From contig CAILLK010000160.1 in NCBI GenBank assembly GCA_903835005.1, forward strand, positions 1-64,000: 64,000 bases of DNA, written 5' to 3'. The notes beneath the pieces are model-generated. The model saw only the letters and a list, made by a program, of their open reading frames with translations, did no database searches and was not told the DNA's origin. Position 1 is the first letter of the stretch. Every line of letters begins with the position of its first letter. Shown in pieces: positions 63,931-64,000 of this stretch. Source of the DNA: an uncultured Bacteroidota bacterium (lineage in GTDB: Bacteria; Bacteroidota; Bacteroidia; Chitinophagales; Chitinophagaceae). A program made the translations under genes and the position numbers.

Positions 63931-64000
63931 TTATCCTGGTAGTAAAGGAAAGTTTTTATCTGTAATGCCTAAGCGTAGTATTAGCAGCCCTCTCCCTACA

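Overview
The window looks like a chromosome segment of an aerobic member of the Bacteroidota, probably on the Chitinophagales/Sphingobacteriales side. The grounds are: secreted proteins ending in type IX secretion (T9SS) sorting domains, an alternative complex III (act) operon feeding a cytochrome c oxidase, a FISUMP-domain protein, promoters with the Bacteroidota -7 element TANNTTTG, and few Shine-Dalgarno sites. The exact genus is not visible. I see no rRNA, tRNA, CRISPR array, insertion sequence or prophage.

Layout. (1) 1-9.5 kb: the tail of one T9SS cargo gene, then a 2,993-residue secreted protein built from SBBP, NHL and about 20 Ig-like repeats. (2) 9.8-15.8 kb: M28 peptidase, two tiny lipoproteins, truB, a YdeI-like protein, a methionine-type aminotransferase and an unpaired C-terminal transketolase subunit. 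(3) 15.8-16.3 kb: decayed DNA with the tail of a Uma2-like gene. (4) 16.3-22.7 kb: a compact minus-strand operon for aromatic catabolism, hmgA-hppD-paaABCD plus a metallo-beta-lactamase/rhodanese protein. A PAS-LuxR regulator lies just upstream and a three-PAS histidine kinase diverges from it. (5) 26.1-36.4 kb: two more giant T9SS proteins flanking a ferritin-like di-iron protein. (6) 36.6-44.6 kb: mixed housekeeping and unknown genes, including an EGF-like lipoprotein, a VOC protein, moaA, a Cys-cluster protein, a membrane DnaJ, an AlkA-type glycosylase, a DOPA-dioxygenase-like protein, a methyltransferase, a gene remnant and an atypical SDR. (7) 44.8-56.9 kb: actABCDEF-coxBA, a complete quinol-to-oxygen electron path. 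(8) 57-63.3 kb: a DUF6624-like secreted protein, a HEPN/MNT pair, TatD and TcdA, a FISUMP protein, a glycosyltransferase and a sugar nucleotidyltransferase. (9) 63.3-64 kb: a hairpin and a start-less open frame with short direct repeats.

How the genes work together. The aromatic operon would take 4-hydroxyphenylpyruvate through homogentisate to maleylacetoacetate and epoxidise phenylacetyl-CoA. Both routes use O2, and neither is complete here: paaE, paaK, paaG, paaZ, maleylacetoacetate isomerase and fumarylacetoacetase are absent. ActABCDEF moves electrons from menaquinol to cytochrome c, and CoxBA passes them to O2; subunit III is not in the window. The giant proteins are probably surface or matrix proteins.

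The most interesting signals are: (a) a 12-fold, roughly 85-residue Cys-paired repeat in the 1,893-residue protein; (b) a near-identical 41-bp block in the sorting domains of two otherwise diverged giant genes; (c) a set of genes whose TANNTTTG box ends only 5-7 bases before the ATG, which predicts leaderless mRNAs; (d) the fused aromatic operon with its sulfur-metabolism partner; and (e) the ferritin-like di-iron protein of unknown substrate.
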